The translations under genes and the position numbers were made by a program. From a virus, in IMG/VR virus record IMGVR_UViG_3300017717_000084, positions 1 through 23,442 of that record: a stretch of 23,442 nt of DNA, one strand, 5' to 3'. Shown piece after piece: positions 13,773 through 21,635 of this stretch. Position 1 is the stretch's first letter, and each line of letters starts with the position of its first letter. The notes beneath the pieces are model-generated. The model saw nothing but the letters and a program-made list of their open reading frames with translations, was not told where the DNA came from and ran no database searches.

Positions 13773-14866
13773 GTAAAGGAAAAAGCACAACAGTACAAGA
13801 AGCAAGTTTACCAGCATTTCAAGAAGCACAATTTAAAGAACTTTTTGGCGCAGCTAGAGGTGTAGCGCGACAGCCGTTTCTACCCTATACAGGTCCAATG
13901 GTCGCTGGCTTTTCACCAGATCAATTACGACAGTTTCAAGCTACTAGAGGTTTATTTGAAACTGGTATGGGTTTTGACCCAACTAAAGGGTTACAAGCTT
14001 TAGCACAAGAAGCTAGACCTGTTACTGGTCAAGTTGGTTCTTTATTAACAGCTCCTATTAGCCAATACCAATCTCCTTATCAACAACAAGTTATAGATGC
14101 AACTATGCAAGATATACAGCGACAAGCTGATATAGCGCGTGGCGGTGCGCAGGAAAGAGCTATAAGAGCAGGTGCTTTTGGTGGTTCACGTTCTGCAATA
14201 TTAGAAGCAGAATCACAAAGACCTTTTGCAGAAGTTATGGCTAGAACAGCCGCTGAACAAAGAGAAAAGGGTTACGGTCAAGCTTTAAGAGCCGCTGAGT
14301 CTGATATTGCAAGACAAATGCAAATGGCACAGTTTGCACCAGAGCTTGAATTAAGAGCGAGACAACAACAAGCAGGACTGCTTGGTGGCTTACAAGGACA
14401 ACAATTACAACAACTAGGTTTATTAGGTCAAATAGGCACACAGCAACAAATGCTACAACAAAGAGCTATAGATGCTTCAAGAGGCGAGTTCCAAAGAGCA
14501 TTAGGTTATGGACCACAACAAATAGGTTTACTGAGTTCTGGTATGGGAACACCATTAGTAAGTAGCACAACAACGCAAGGACAAAAAACTGGTGCAGGAG
14601 ATGTTCTAGGAACAGCAGCACAGTTATATGGAACGTACTTGTTAGCAACTGGCTCTGACGAAAGAATGAAAAAAGACATTACTTTTGTTGGTAAGGAAAA
14701 AGGTCATAATATTTACACTTGGAATTGGAAAGATGAAGCCAAAGAAATAGGTTGGGATAAATTCCCAACAATCGGTGTACTTGCTCAAGAAGTTATGAAG
14801 TATATGCCAGAGGCAGTAATCAAAGATGCTAATGGTTATTACATGGTCAATTACGGAGTTTTATAA
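13769..14866 (+). CDS. Internal virion / DNA ejection protein with C-terminal S74-like chaperone fragment (365 aa)
   Basis: The first ~290 residues are Gln/Ala/Arg-rich helical (QQQVIDATMQDIQRQADIAR, AIRAGAFGGSRSAILEAESQ, LQGQQLQQLGLLGQIGTQQQ), as in proteins ejected with phage DNA. From residue 296 comes SDERMKKDITFVG, then IYTWNWKDE, then IGVLAQEVMKYMPEAVIKD and GYYMVNYGVL at the very end. These are the motifs of the intramolecular chaperone / S74 peptidase domain (SDxxxK...I, G(V/L)xAQEV, PEAV, VxY..L); S296-D297 would be the Ser-Asp self-cleavage pair. The domain is short: it stops at NYGVL, so the C-terminal helical coil of full S74 domains is missing. Start overlaps the previous stop by four bases. 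Confidence 0.82.
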   Translation: MSKGKSTTVQEASLPAFQEAQFKELFGAARGVARQPFLPYTGPMVAGFSPDQLRQFQATRGLFETGMGFDPTKGLQALAQEARPVTGQVGSLLTAPISQYQSPYQQQVIDATMQDIQRQADIARGGAQERAIRAGAFGGSRSAILEAESQRPFAEVMARTAAEQREKGYGQALRAAESDIARQMQMAQFAPELELRARQQQAGLLGGLQGQQLQQLGLLGQIGTQQQMLQQRAIDASRGEFQRALGYGPQQIGLLSSGMGTPLVSSTTTQGQKTGAGDVLGTAAQLYGTYLLATGSDERMKKDITFVGKEKGHNIYTWNWKDEAKEIGWDKFPTIGVLAQEVMKYMPEAVIKDANGYYMVNYGVL

Positions 14867-15480
14867 TGGCTTATTATAATTTTAAATATCCTTACGCTTT
14901 AGCTGAATCACAACCAAGTCTTATGGGTGAAATAACCGTGCCATCAGAACAAGCACCAACAACACCACAACCACAACAAACACCTAATCCTATGGGCGGT
15001 GCTAAAAACGAAAAACTTGCATTAATGCTTTATGCTTTGGGTGGTGCTTTAAGAGGTGATAAAAACTTTATGCAAAATACTTTGCAATTACAACAAATGC
15101 AAGAAGGTAAAAAGAAACAAAAAGAACAAGAAAAAGCTTGGGAAGAATGGAAGGGTAAAAATTTAGATACATTACCTGAATCTTTTAAAAATTTAGCAGA
15201 TATTATAACTCCAGAACAGGGTATTAACTTAGCAATTCAAACAGCAACCGCAAAAGCTAAACCAGTAGATCCAAGCAAGGCAATTAAACAACAAGAATTA
15301 AATGTATTAAATAAACTTAAAGATCTTGGTGGAGATGTTGAAAAGTTAAGTTCTTATGAAAAATTAGTTTATGATAATTTTATTAAAAAAGAAGACTCTC
15401 AATCTCTTCTTGAACAATTAGGTTTAATCCCAACAGATATATCTAAACAAGAATTAAAAATAGAAAAAATTGAAGGCTAA
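14866..15480 (+). CDS. Internal virion protein, helical (204 aa)
   Basis: Helix-rich protein beginning AYYNFKYPYALAESQPSLMG, followed by a Pro/Gln-rich linker (APTTPQPQQTPNPMGG), a small hydrophobic helix LALMLYALGGALRG, and a charged coil MQEGKKKQKEQEKAWEEWKG. The second half is mixed charged helices. Position between the S74-type ejection protein and the 1012-residue protein suggests it is one of the three ejected core proteins, like T7 gp14 in place but not clearly in sequence. No enzymatic motif is visible. Its start overlaps the previous stop by one base. Confidence 0.65.
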   Translation: MAYYNFKYPYALAESQPSLMGEITVPSEQAPTTPQPQQTPNPMGGAKNEKLALMLYALGGALRGDKNFMQNTLQLQQMQEGKKKQKEQEKAWEEWKGKNLDTLPESFKNLADIITPEQGINLAIQTATAKAKPVDPSKAIKQQELNVLNKLKDLGGDVEKLSSYEKLVYDNFIKKEDSQSLLEQLGLIPTDISKQELKIEKIEG

Positions 15481-15486
15481 AATGCT

Positions 15487-18400
15487 ATGCCTGTATATCA
15501 AATAACAGACCCTGAAACTGGTAAAGTAATAAAAGTAACCGCTAATAGGCAACCAACACAAGAAGAAGCTTTACAAATATTTGCTGAACAACAACAAATA
15601 CCGAAGCAAGCACAAATTCAAGAACCAAAAGATTTAAAATTAACTGAGTCTGCTCTTAAACAAGATACTTCTTGGATTGAATCTTCTAAAAAAATATACC
15701 AACTAAATGAAGGTGATGATGCGCCTGAACTAGACTCAGATGAACAATATGCTAACTATGGTTTAAGATATATGGGTTGGTTTAATTACAACCTTCCTAA
15801 AATGAGTTTGGAAGCAACTCAATTAACACAAGCAACAGACGATCAGAAAAAAGCTTTTGTTAATTTAATGGATATGTATGACCAAAAACAATCAAGTTTA
15901 GCTGGTTTTGGTAGAGCATTGAAAGGACTTGCTACAGACCCAAGCACTTACGTTGGTATAGGAACTTTTGGTGCAGCTACAGCTGGCGCACAAGCAGTCA
16001 AACAAGGAATAAAAGAAGGTGTCAAACAAGCAACTAAAGCTGGTATAAAAGAAGGTGCAAAGATTGGAGCAATAGAAGGTGCAGTATATACAGCAGCAGA
16101 TAATGCTTTAAGACAATCAGCTAGAATTACGGCAGGAGAACAGGATAGTTTTGATGTTGGACAAAACTTAAAATCTGCTGCGTTTGGTGGAACAATAGGT
16201 GCAGGACTTGGAAGCTCATTAGGTGGCTATGGTAGCAATGTTGCGGCTAAAGCAGAAAAGGCGGCACAACAAGATACTTTTATAAAACAAACACAAAAAG
16301 AAATAGCAGAAGAGCAAGAAGTAACTGATGCAATATATGACTGGGCGGATGTTGTAACTGGACAAGAACCACCAAAAACAGCATATTCAAGAGAGTTGGC
16401 AGAAGAGGCAAGAGAGGAATTAGCTGACACAACACCAGATGTACAAGCAGACATTAATTTAGGTTTAAATCAAAATATTATTGATGTTGGTGTTGAATTA
16501 TTAAATGAATTAAAAATACCAAGAAATCCATCTATACAAATATCCGATCAACTGTTTGATGCTTTACAAGGTATAGATGAAGAACCTCTTAAAAGAGGAA
16601 TATTTGATGAAGTTTTAAAAAGAAATAATATAAAAGATCCAATGGAGCTTTTACAGTTATTTAAAATAGCTGCGTCTGATTCTGGTAAAAGATTAAATCA
16701 ATTAAGCCTAGCTCAAAAAAGATTACAAACTATTGCTGATGATTTATCTAATAATATTCCTACTGAAGATTGGCCATCAACGGTTTTAAGAAAGCTAGGC
16801 ATTAAGAAAGAAAATATATATGCTTTAGATAATATTAGAAGAGGTTTACTGGTTAGTCAGATTGCTACTTCTATGCGTAACTTTACCGCACAAATTGGTA
16901 GGGTTGGTATGAATACAGTTACTGATATTTTTGATAACGTTTTAAATCAAACATTCAACCCAGTAAAAAGACTTTTTGGTAAAGAAACTGCACCAGTAGA
17001 CCATACACAATCATTTAAGTTGTTGGCAAATTTAACGACAGATGTAAAAAAATCTAAAGATATTACTGACTTTGTTACTGATTATTTTGTAAATGAAAAA
17101 AATAGATTATTTACAAATTATGCATCTGATGTTGCAAAAGCAACTGATAGTAAGCCTTTTACAAGAGCGCAAAAAGTTGTTGATGGTTTAAATACTTTAA
17201 ACAGGATGCAAGAATATTTTTATAGAAGAGGTATGTTTGCCGCATCATTAGATGATACTTTAAGAAAAAAAGGTATAAATCTTGACGATGTTATTAAGGC
17301 AAATGATATATCCAAAATTACAGAGGCAGATGTAACAAAAGCAGTTGATGACGCCTTACAGTTTACTTATGCAAAAACACCAGACAATGCATTATTAAAA
17401 GGTTTTGTAGATACAGTAAATAAAATGCCATTTGTAGCCACAGGAGTTTTACCTTTCCCTAGGTTCATGGCTAACGCTATAGACTTCCAATTCAAACACA
17501 GTCCTCTTGGTTTTTTATCTTTATTATCACCAAAAGAAAGAACCAAAATAGCTAAAGGAGATTTTAAAACTTTAAGTCAAGCTATGCTAGGAACAGGTTT
17601 GTTAATGGGTGCTATTGAGGCAAAAAGAACTGGATTTGGTGGAGAAAAATGGTATGAATTAAAAGGCACAGACGGAACAACAATAGATGCAAGACCATAC
17701 TTTCCTTTGACTCCATATTTATTAGTAGCAGATTTGGTTGTAAGGTCTGAAGAAGGAAGAATACCACCAGATGCTAAAGATATTTTACAGGGATTAACTG
17801 GAGCGCAGTTCAGAGCAGGAGCAGGTTTAGCATTGGTTGATAATTTAATAAATGATTTATCTGGTATAGATAGTGAAGATAAAATTAATAAAGCTATAAC
17901 AAGATTTACCTCAGATGTTCTTGGCGGATATTTAACACCTCTTAGAATGTTTAATGATTTTGTAGATCAACAACAAGAATTTAGAACCACAATTCCAACA
18001 GGAGATATTACAACAGATATTGGACAACAACTTGGTACAAGCGTACCTTTTTATAGAGAAAGATTCCCTACTGTTGAATCTCCTACAAGAGCAGCAATAC
18101 CAGGTAGACCAGAAACTGTAAGAATACCTTTAACAGATGTGGAAGTCCCAGGACCTTTAGCAAGACAGCTAACTGGTATTACTGTAAGAGAGGCAAAAAA
18201 CCCAGCAGAAAAAGAACTTGATAGACTGGGATTTAAAAGAAGAGACATACTTCCATATACAGGTGATAAACAGGCAGATCAATTAGTATCTAAATATATG
18301 GGTCCAGTTGTAGAAAATGTAATTTCAAGATTGGTTATATCTCCAACATATCAAAATTTAAACAATCCAACAAAAGAATTGGTTATGAGAAAAGCTTTAA

Positions 18401-18525
18401 CGGAAATAAGAGCGGAAGTAAAACCTTTTGCTGAAGCGGAAGATCCAGAAAGATTTGCAAAAATTAAATATAACAGACTTAATAAAAGCATTAGAAAAAT
18501 ACTAGAAAGACAAAGGATAGAATAA
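15487..18525 (+). CDS. Large internal virion protein / DNA ejection protein (1012 aa)
   Basis: The largest gene in the window. The N-terminus YQITDPETGKVIKVTANRQP followed by TQEEALQIFAEQQQI is a signature opening of large podovirus internal virion proteins (a DPETGK beta unit then a helical PT..E..IF). Residues about 150-250 contain Gly/Ala-rich amphipathic stretches (GIGTFGAATAGAQAVKQGIK and AFGGTIGAGLGSSLGGYGSN), which could insert into or cross the host envelope at ejection. The rest is long alpha-helical (LRKLGIKKENIYALDN, FVDTVNKMPFVATGVLPFPRF). I see no lysozyme or transglycosylase motif, so cell-wall cutting may be done by another virion protein. The start at 15487 is chosen for the family N-terminus; ATG at 15482 is out of frame. 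Confidence 0.8.
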   Translation: MPVYQITDPETGKVIKVTANRQPTQEEALQIFAEQQQIPKQAQIQEPKDLKLTESALKQDTSWIESSKKIYQLNEGDDAPELDSDEQYANYGLRYMGWFNYNLPKMSLEATQLTQATDDQKKAFVNLMDMYDQKQSSLAGFGRALKGLATDPSTYVGIGTFGAATAGAQAVKQGIKEGVKQATKAGIKEGAKIGAIEGAVYTAADNALRQSARITAGEQDSFDVGQNLKSAAFGGTIGAGLGSSLGGYGSNVAAKAEKAAQQDTFIKQTQKEIAEEQEVTDAIYDWADVVTGQEPPKTAYSRELAEEAREELADTTPDVQADINLGLNQNIIDVGVELLNELKIPRNPSIQISDQLFDALQGIDEEPLKRGIFDEVLKRNNIKDPMELLQLFKIAASDSGKRLNQLSLAQKRLQTIADDLSNNIPTEDWPSTVLRKLGIKKENIYALDNIRRGLLVSQIATSMRNFTAQIGRVGMNTVTDIFDNVLNQTFNPVKRLFGKETAPVDHTQSFKLLANLTTDVKKSKDITDFVTDYFVNEKNRLFTNYASDVAKATDSKPFTRAQKVVDGLNTLNRMQEYFYRRGMFAASLDDTLRKKGINLDDVIKANDISKITEADVTKAVDDALQFTYAKTPDNALLKGFVDTVNKMPFVATGVLPFPRFMANAIDFQFKHSPLGFLSLLSPKERTKIAKGDFKTLSQAMLGTGLLMGAIEAKRTGFGGEKWYELKGTDGTTIDARPYFPLTPYLLVADLVVRSEEGRIPPDAKDILQGLTGAQFRAGAGLALVDNLINDLSGIDSEDKINKAITRFTSDVLGGYLTPLRMFNDFVDQQQEFRTTIPTGDITTDIGQQLGTSVPFYRERFPTVESPTRAAIPGRPETVRIPLTDVEVPGPLARQLTGITVREAKNPAEKELDRLGFKRRDILPYTGDKQADQLVSKYMGPVVENVISRLVISPTYQNLNNPTKELVMRKALTEIRAEVKPFAEAEDPERFAKIKYNRLNKSIRKILERQRIE

Positions 18526-18529
18526 CCTC

Positions 18530-18943
18530 ATGCCACGCCAATCAGAAAGAGTTGGCCGATCTGGAGAATACTTAGTAGCCTCGTTACTTTCCTTATACGC
18601 TGATACTGTAATGGTAGTTCCACATAGCGCAGAAGCAGACATCATATTTGATGTTGACCACACGCTTTATAAATGCCAGGTTAAAACACAATCTAAAATA
18701 AGAAGCCATAGAGTATCATGGGAATATGACTTTAGGCGTGGTTCTTTTACCAAGAAAAGACAATACGATAAAGATGCAATAGATGTCTATGCCTTGGTTG
18801 CATTAGACCCACAAAAGGTTATCTTTACTTTTCCAGACGGAAGCAAACAGAAAACTATTAAAGACGAAGAGATGCAAGCGATGGACTCGCTTACTAATGT
18901 CAAAAACCTATTTAAAGAGCTTCGATGTCAACAGACACTTTAG
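18530..18943 (+). CDS. PD-(D/E)XK-like endonuclease (137 aa)
   Basis: Pattern: VGRSGEYLVASLLSLYADTV with an acidic residue at E13, then HSAEADIIFDVD with D37, and KCQVKTQSK with Q50-x-K52. This E...D...(E/Q)xK order on helix and strands is the PD-(D/E)XK nuclease core; the GRxGEYLVASLL and QVKT pieces are like those of archaeal-type resolvase or group-I-intron-like PDDEXK_5 proteins. It lies at the end of the structural unit and could act in DNA branch resolution, packaging or superinfection exclusion; this is inference. The end of the gene overlaps the last 32 bases of the leftward gene 18912-19127 in a convergent arrangement. A weak AAGGA is 12 bases ahead of the ATG. Confidence 0.7.
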   Translation: MPRQSERVGRSGEYLVASLLSLYADTVMVVPHSAEADIIFDVDHTLYKCQVKTQSKIRSHRVSWEYDFRRGSFTKKRQYDKDAIDVYALVALDPQKVIFTFPDGSKQKTIKDEEMQAMDSLTNVKNLFKELRCQQTL

Positions 18944-19127
18944 GTTCTTCATAGTATTTAACAGAATTCATACCTAAAGATATTAGATATTCAGCCACTT
19001 CATGTGGGTCTTTCTGCTCACTCTTACAAAAGTTTTTAAACTTTTCTGCAAGGTGTTTGTTTACATATATAGGTTTTCTTCCGTTTCTTTCTTTTAAGAT
19101 TCGATCATCAAACTCATATAAGTTCAT
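18912..19127 (-). CDS. Ribbon-helix-helix-like small protein (71 aa)
   Basis: Leftward gene. After an acidic start, RKPIYVNKHLAEKFKNFCKS reads as a beta-ribbon then helix, and DPHEVAEYLISLGMNSVKYY as the second helix: the Arc/CopG ribbon-helix-helix layout. It would be a dimeric DNA-binding regulator, probably of the nearby divergent promoter, by analogy with similar small phage proteins. The start at 19127 is fixed by a perfect AAGGAGGT Shine-Dalgarno (19132-19139 on the minus strand). The last 32 bases overlap the convergent nuclease gene; no terminator is apparent there. It follows the DUF3310 gene with a 21-base gap, so both are one leftward operon. Fold call is moderately sure; function is inference. 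Confidence 0.6.
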   Translation of the reverse strand: MNLYEFDDRILKERNGRKPIYVNKHLAEKFKNFCKSEQKDPHEVAEYLISLGMNSVKYYEEPKVSVDIEAL

Positions 19128-19131
19128 GTTT

Positions 19132-19139
19132 ACCTCCTT
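19132..19139 (-). promoter_or_regulatory. Perfect ribosome binding site of the RHH-like gene
   Basis: On the minus strand the sequence before the start is CAAGGAGGTAAACATG: an uninterrupted AAGGAGGT match to the 16S rRNA end, four bases from the next start-proximal AAAC. It is the strongest Shine-Dalgarno I saw in the window, implying strong translation of this small regulator. Confidence 0.85.
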
Positions 19140-19148
19140 GGTAAATCC

Positions 19149-19442
19149 CTACAACTCCTCGTAATATTTAACTAACTCGTTTAAATACCATTGACATTTT
19201 TTTAAGTCTTGTATGTTCTCTTCTTTATCCTTATGTCTATACAAATATTTCCAAATATTAGATTCTAAATAAGCGGCATATCCTTTAGAACCAACTCTAT
19301 CTCTTATTAAATCTATACACTCAACAATACCTTGGTAATGTGCTGGCTTATTAACCATATCTGGTTTTATATCAGTTACATTATCCTGTTCGCCTTTACG
19401 AACTTGATCCCACTCTTTTGGTTTTATATCGTCTATCGACAT
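19149..19442 (-). CDS. DUF3310-family protein (97 aa)
   Basis: Leftward gene. Residues 30-95 match DUF3310: VNKPAHYQGIVECIDLI, then GYAAYLESNIWKYLYRHKDK and NIQDLKKCQWYLNELVKYYE. The family is spread through phages, often near replication or nucleotide-metabolism genes, and is sometimes annotated as nucleotide kinase-like; no Walker motif is visible here, so I do not accept a kinase role on this evidence. It is the first gene of the leftward operon, with a GGGAG ribosome binding site 7-12 bases ahead of the ATG and the extended -10 at 19497-19505 upstream. A charged 30-residue N-terminus precedes the domain. Confidence 0.85.
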   Translation of the reverse strand: MSIDDIKPKEWDQVRKGEQDNVTDIKPDMVNKPAHYQGIVECIDLIRDRVGSKGYAAYLESNIWKYLYRHKDKEENIQDLKKCQWYLNELVKYYEEL

Positions 19443-19529
19443 ATTTCTACTCCCTTTTTTAAATTAACTGTTGTATTCAAGTACATTTACATATATATTA
19501 TAACAAATCAAAACAAAAAGGGAGATTAA
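19443..19529. promoter_or_regulatory. Divergent early control region
   Basis: The 87-bp gap between the leftward DUF3310 operon and the rightward replication genes. CTCCCTTTTT (19450-19459) and AAAAAGGGAG (19515-19524) form a perfect 10-bp inverted repeat about 55 bases apart; these are also the two Shine-Dalgarno sites, so both first genes have the same AAAAAGGGAG leader. The centre is an AT-rich core (19485-19505) with TATATT/TATTAT hexamers possibly serving the rightward promoter with TTGTAT at 19471-19476 as a weak -35. Likely binding site for the RHH-like or the HTH protein (inference). Confidence 0.6.
19497..19505 (-). promoter_or_regulatory. Leftward extended -10 promoter
   Basis: On the minus strand this reads TGTTATAAT, an exact match to the extended -10 TGnTATAAT. 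The start would be near 19490, about 48 bases ahead of the DUF3310 ATG. No good -35 is present, as expected for an extended -10 promoter. Confidence 0.75.
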
Positions 19530-19730
19530 ATGGAAAAAGAAAAAACTTTTCTTGATACTAAACAACTCGCTCAAAGGTGGAGTAGATCTCCAAGAACGAT
19601 AGAGGGATGGCGCGCAAAGAAGATTGGGCCAGACTATCTAAACCTTAACGGTAAAATTTTATATGATATTGACGAAATCATAAGAGCAGAGGAAGAAGCA
19701 AGGGTATCACATGAAGCACGCCAAACTTAG
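19530..19730 (+). CDS. AlpA/excisionase-like helix-turn-helix protein (66 aa)
   Basis: Short winged-HTH: FLDTKQLAQRWSRSPRTIEG, then WRAKKIGPDYLNLNGKILYD and IDEIIRAEEEA. This is the HTH_17/MerR-like pattern of excisionases and AlpA regulators, where helix 2-3 is LAQRWSRSPRTIEGWR and the wing is the YLNLNGKILYD strand pair. Such proteins bend DNA or activate promoters; with no integrase in the window, a transcription role at the early promoter is as likely as recombination. GGGAG 6-10 bases upstream is its ribosome binding site. The stop overlaps the next gene by 20 bases. Confidence 0.8.
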   Translation: MEKEKTFLDTKQLAQRWSRSPRTIEGWRAKKIGPDYLNLNGKILYDIDEIIRAEEEARVSHEARQT

Positions 19731-20448
19731 CCCATCAGCAGCTGAAAAATGGACTAATTGCCCTGGCATGCCAACATTGGCAGCCAAGGTTGATTATCAA
19801 GTTGGTTTACCAGCCGCTGTTGGTACATTAATTCACAACATGACAGAACAACTCTTAAAGGGATTCTTGGTTGATGTAACACTTGAAGATTATTGGCTTG
19901 GTAAAAAAGAATATGTAGAAGATTTTGAAATAGAAGTCGACCAAGACATGATTGATTGTGCAAAGATTTATGTTGAATATGTGCAAGACAGAGCAAAAAG
20001 ATTAAATGGCAAACTATTAGTAGAACAAAAAGTTAGATGCCAAGAAATATCAGAAGATTTATACGGTTATGCAGATGCATTAATAATCACTCCACATAAA
20101 ATGTGCGTGATAGATTTAAAGACAGGTAAATATCCTGTTAGTCCAGAACACAACAAACAAGCCATGATATATGCAATAGGTGCATTATCTCGTTATGGTA
20201 ATGAAGATACTCAAGTAGAGATTACAATAGTCCAGCCACGCGCAACATGGGGTGGCGGACCTATCAAGACATGGACTACCACCGCAGAGTTTTTGGTGGA
20301 TTGGGCATACGATTTCTTAAAGCCGCGTGTGGATGCGTGCTTGGAAGAAAACCCTGTATTTGTTTATGGGGATCATTGTCGCTTTTGTAACGCAAGAAGC
20401 ATTTGCGATTTATATAAACAATATAATAAAGGAGAAACTAATGAGTGA
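19711..20448 (+). CDS. Cas4/RecB-like PD-(D/E)XK exonuclease, DUF2800-like (245 aa)
   Basis: Probable DNA-end-processing nuclease. Motifs in order: H42-N-M-T-E46 (motif I helix, GTLIHNMTEQ), D122 in YGYADALII, D135-L-K137 in VIDLKTGK and the downstream helix EHNKQAMIYAIG (Q..Y motif). Together these are the RecB/Cas4 PD-(D/E)XK active site. C17 in NCPG and C223, C226, C232 in HCRFCNARSIC are arranged as the four Fe-S ligands of Cas4/AddB nucleases (one N-terminal, three C-terminal). Adjacent to the Sak4-like ATPase and the SSB, it would supply 3' tails for annealing. It overlaps the HTH gene by 20 bases. The nuclease fold call is strong; the polarity is not known. Confidence 0.88.
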   Translation: MKHAKLSPSAAEKWTNCPGMPTLAAKVDYQVGLPAAVGTLIHNMTEQLLKGFLVDVTLEDYWLGKKEYVEDFEIEVDQDMIDCAKIYVEYVQDRAKRLNGKLLVEQKVRCQEISEDLYGYADALIITPHKMCVIDLKTGKYPVSPEHNKQAMIYAIGALSRYGNEDTQVEITIVQPRATWGGGPIKTWTTTAEFLVDWAYDFLKPRVDACLEENPVFVYGDHCRFCNARSICDLYKQYNKGETNE

Positions 20449-20701
20449 AAAAGATAAAGCTGTTGATGAACCAACAGTTAAGTTCGCTGATGATGGCAAG
20501 GAACATAAAATAAATGATATGCCAGATGAGGCAAAGCAATTATATATTCGTTGGCAGGAGAAAAAACAAATCAGAGATGATTTTATTGTCAAAGCTAACA
20601 ACGATATAGATGACTTAAATACTTTACTTTCATCTTACGAGGCTCGTATGAAAAACATATTAGAGCCAGTTGAGGAAAAAAAGATTGAGGTGTCTAAATG
20701 A
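20441..20701 (+). CDS. Small conserved protein, DUF6447-like (86 aa)
   Basis: The frame is open from 20327, but the ATG at 20441 is preferred: it has AAAGGAGAAACTA just upstream and its protein starts MSEKDKAVDEPTVKFADDGK. The rest, EHKINDMPDEAKQLYIRWQE then a helix of coiled-coil type (NNDIDDLNTLLSSYEARMKN), matches the short DGKE(Y/H)....L.dEAK....L... pattern I recall as DUF6447-like, function unknown. It overlaps the nuclease gene by 8 bases and the ATPase gene by four. A small partner protein for the recombination genes is plausible. Confidence 0.7.
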   Translation: MSEKDKAVDEPTVKFADDGKEHKINDMPDEAKQLYIRWQEKKQIRDDFIVKANNDIDDLNTLLSSYEARMKNILEPVEEKKIEVSK

Positions 20702-21420
20702 GTTTAGCTGATATACGAAAAAAGACTAAACAGAAACCACCAAGAATTATTGTTCATGGTGAAGCTGCTGTTGGTAAAACTTATTTAGCATCACAAACTA
20801 GAAACCCAATTATGTTAGACGTTGAAGATGGTTTAGGTAAGATTCAAATGGATCATATACCATGTAAAACATATTCTGATGTAATGAGTAATTTAGACGA
20901 ACTTTATAATGAGAAACATGAATATAAAACTGTTTGTGTTGATTCATTAGATTGGTTTGAACGATTACTTTGGGATAAAGTTTGTGAAGATAATAGCTGG
21001 AAATCAATAGATCAACCTAGCTATGGTAAAGGTTATGCAGAGACACTTCGATATTGGGGTGAATATGTAGAAAAACTTAATAGATTAAGAGATAAAGGAA
21101 TGATGATATTCCAGATATGTCATAGTGAAGTTAGAAAAGTGGAAGATCCACGAATCGAAGCTTACGATAGATATTCTCTTAAACTTCATAAGAAAGCTTC
21201 AGCATTATTGTTGGAACATTCTGATGCGTGCTTTTTTGCGGCTAAGAAGTTAGGAACTATTAAGGTGCAAGGTAAGAGTGGTATGACTACCAAAACTGTG
21301 TCTGGCGATAGAATCATCTATACCAATAACGACCCAGCTTTTCTTGCAAAGAACAGATATAACTTACCAGACGAATTACCAATGGATTGGAATACAATCC
21401 GTGAGGAAATGTTGAAGTGA
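20698..21420 (+). CDS. Sak4-like RecA-fold ATPase, single-strand annealing/recombination (240 aa)
   Basis: A RecA-like core without the N-terminal domain. Walker A is GEAAVGKT (residues 21-28); Walker B is TVCVDSLDW with D82; GMMIFQICHSEVRKVED corresponds to the sensor strand and following loop. This resembles Sak4 / AAA_24 proteins of phages, which promote annealing or strand exchange and typically need an SSB partner, encoded two genes downstream. It overlaps the preceding gene by four bases and the GTG-initiated following gene by four. A replicative helicase is unlikely because the protein is too short. Fold call is strong; annealing activity is inferred from family and context. Confidence 0.85.
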   Translation: MSLADIRKKTKQKPPRIIVHGEAAVGKTYLASQTRNPIMLDVEDGLGKIQMDHIPCKTYSDVMSNLDELYNEKHEYKTVCVDSLDWFERLLWDKVCEDNSWKSIDQPSYGKGYAETLRYWGEYVEKLNRLRDKGMMIFQICHSEVRKVEDPRIEAYDRYSLKLHKKASALLLEHSDACFFAAKKLGTIKVQGKSGMTTKTVSGDRIIYTNNDPAFLAKNRYNLPDELPMDWNTIREEMLK

Positions 21421-21617
21421 GTATCTTATCTGATATAGACGTGGTACAGCGAGACTTAGACAGGATAACTAAAAGACTTGATTCATTATTAATTAAAGTT
21501 GATTTTGAAAACGAGTCTTATCCAGTTGAAACCTACGATAGGCTTGCTGATTTAAAAAAGGATTGTGAGGACTTGAATGAGTATCTAAATACTTATTCGT
21601 CTTACGATCCAGGTTAA
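21417..21617 (+). CDS. Small coiled-coil protein (66 aa), GTG start
   Basis: Starts with GTG overlapping the previous TGA (GTGA), giving MSILSDIDVVQRDLDRITKR, then LDSLLIKVDFENESYPVETY and DRLADLKKDCEDLNEYLNTY. Two helices with heptad-like leucines suggest a short coiled-coil hairpin. Not recognised. It lies between the Sak4-like ATPase and the SSB-like gene, so it may be a loader or clamp for one of them (inference). No other start is better positioned; the upstream GAGGAAATG of the ATPase end supplies a ribosome binding site. Confidence 0.55.
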   Translation: MSILSDIDVVQRDLDRITKRLDSLLIKVDFENESYPVETYDRLADLKKDCEDLNEYLNTYSSYDPG

Positions 21618-21635
21618 TCTAAATAGGAGTAAAAA

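Noticed and set aside
15487-18525. Lytic transglycosylase in the 1012-aa ejection protein
   Set aside because: I looked for the Glu-Ser and downstream motifs of SLT-type enzymes and did not see a convincing set.
19332-19529. Plus-strand 65-aa hydrophobic ORF over the divergent region
   Set aside because: It is antisense to the DUF3310 gene and runs through the control region; the hydrophobic look comes from AT-rich antisense codons.
19530-19730. Excisionase-like gene as evidence for lysogeny
   Set aside because: The HTH_17/AlpA fold also serves as a transcription regulator, and no integrase or att site is visible in the window.
20327-20440. N-terminal extension of the 86-aa gene (open frame from 20327)
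   Set aside because: The extension overlaps the nuclease Fe-S cysteine region in another frame; the ATG at 20441 has an excellent ribosome binding site and gives a normal family start.
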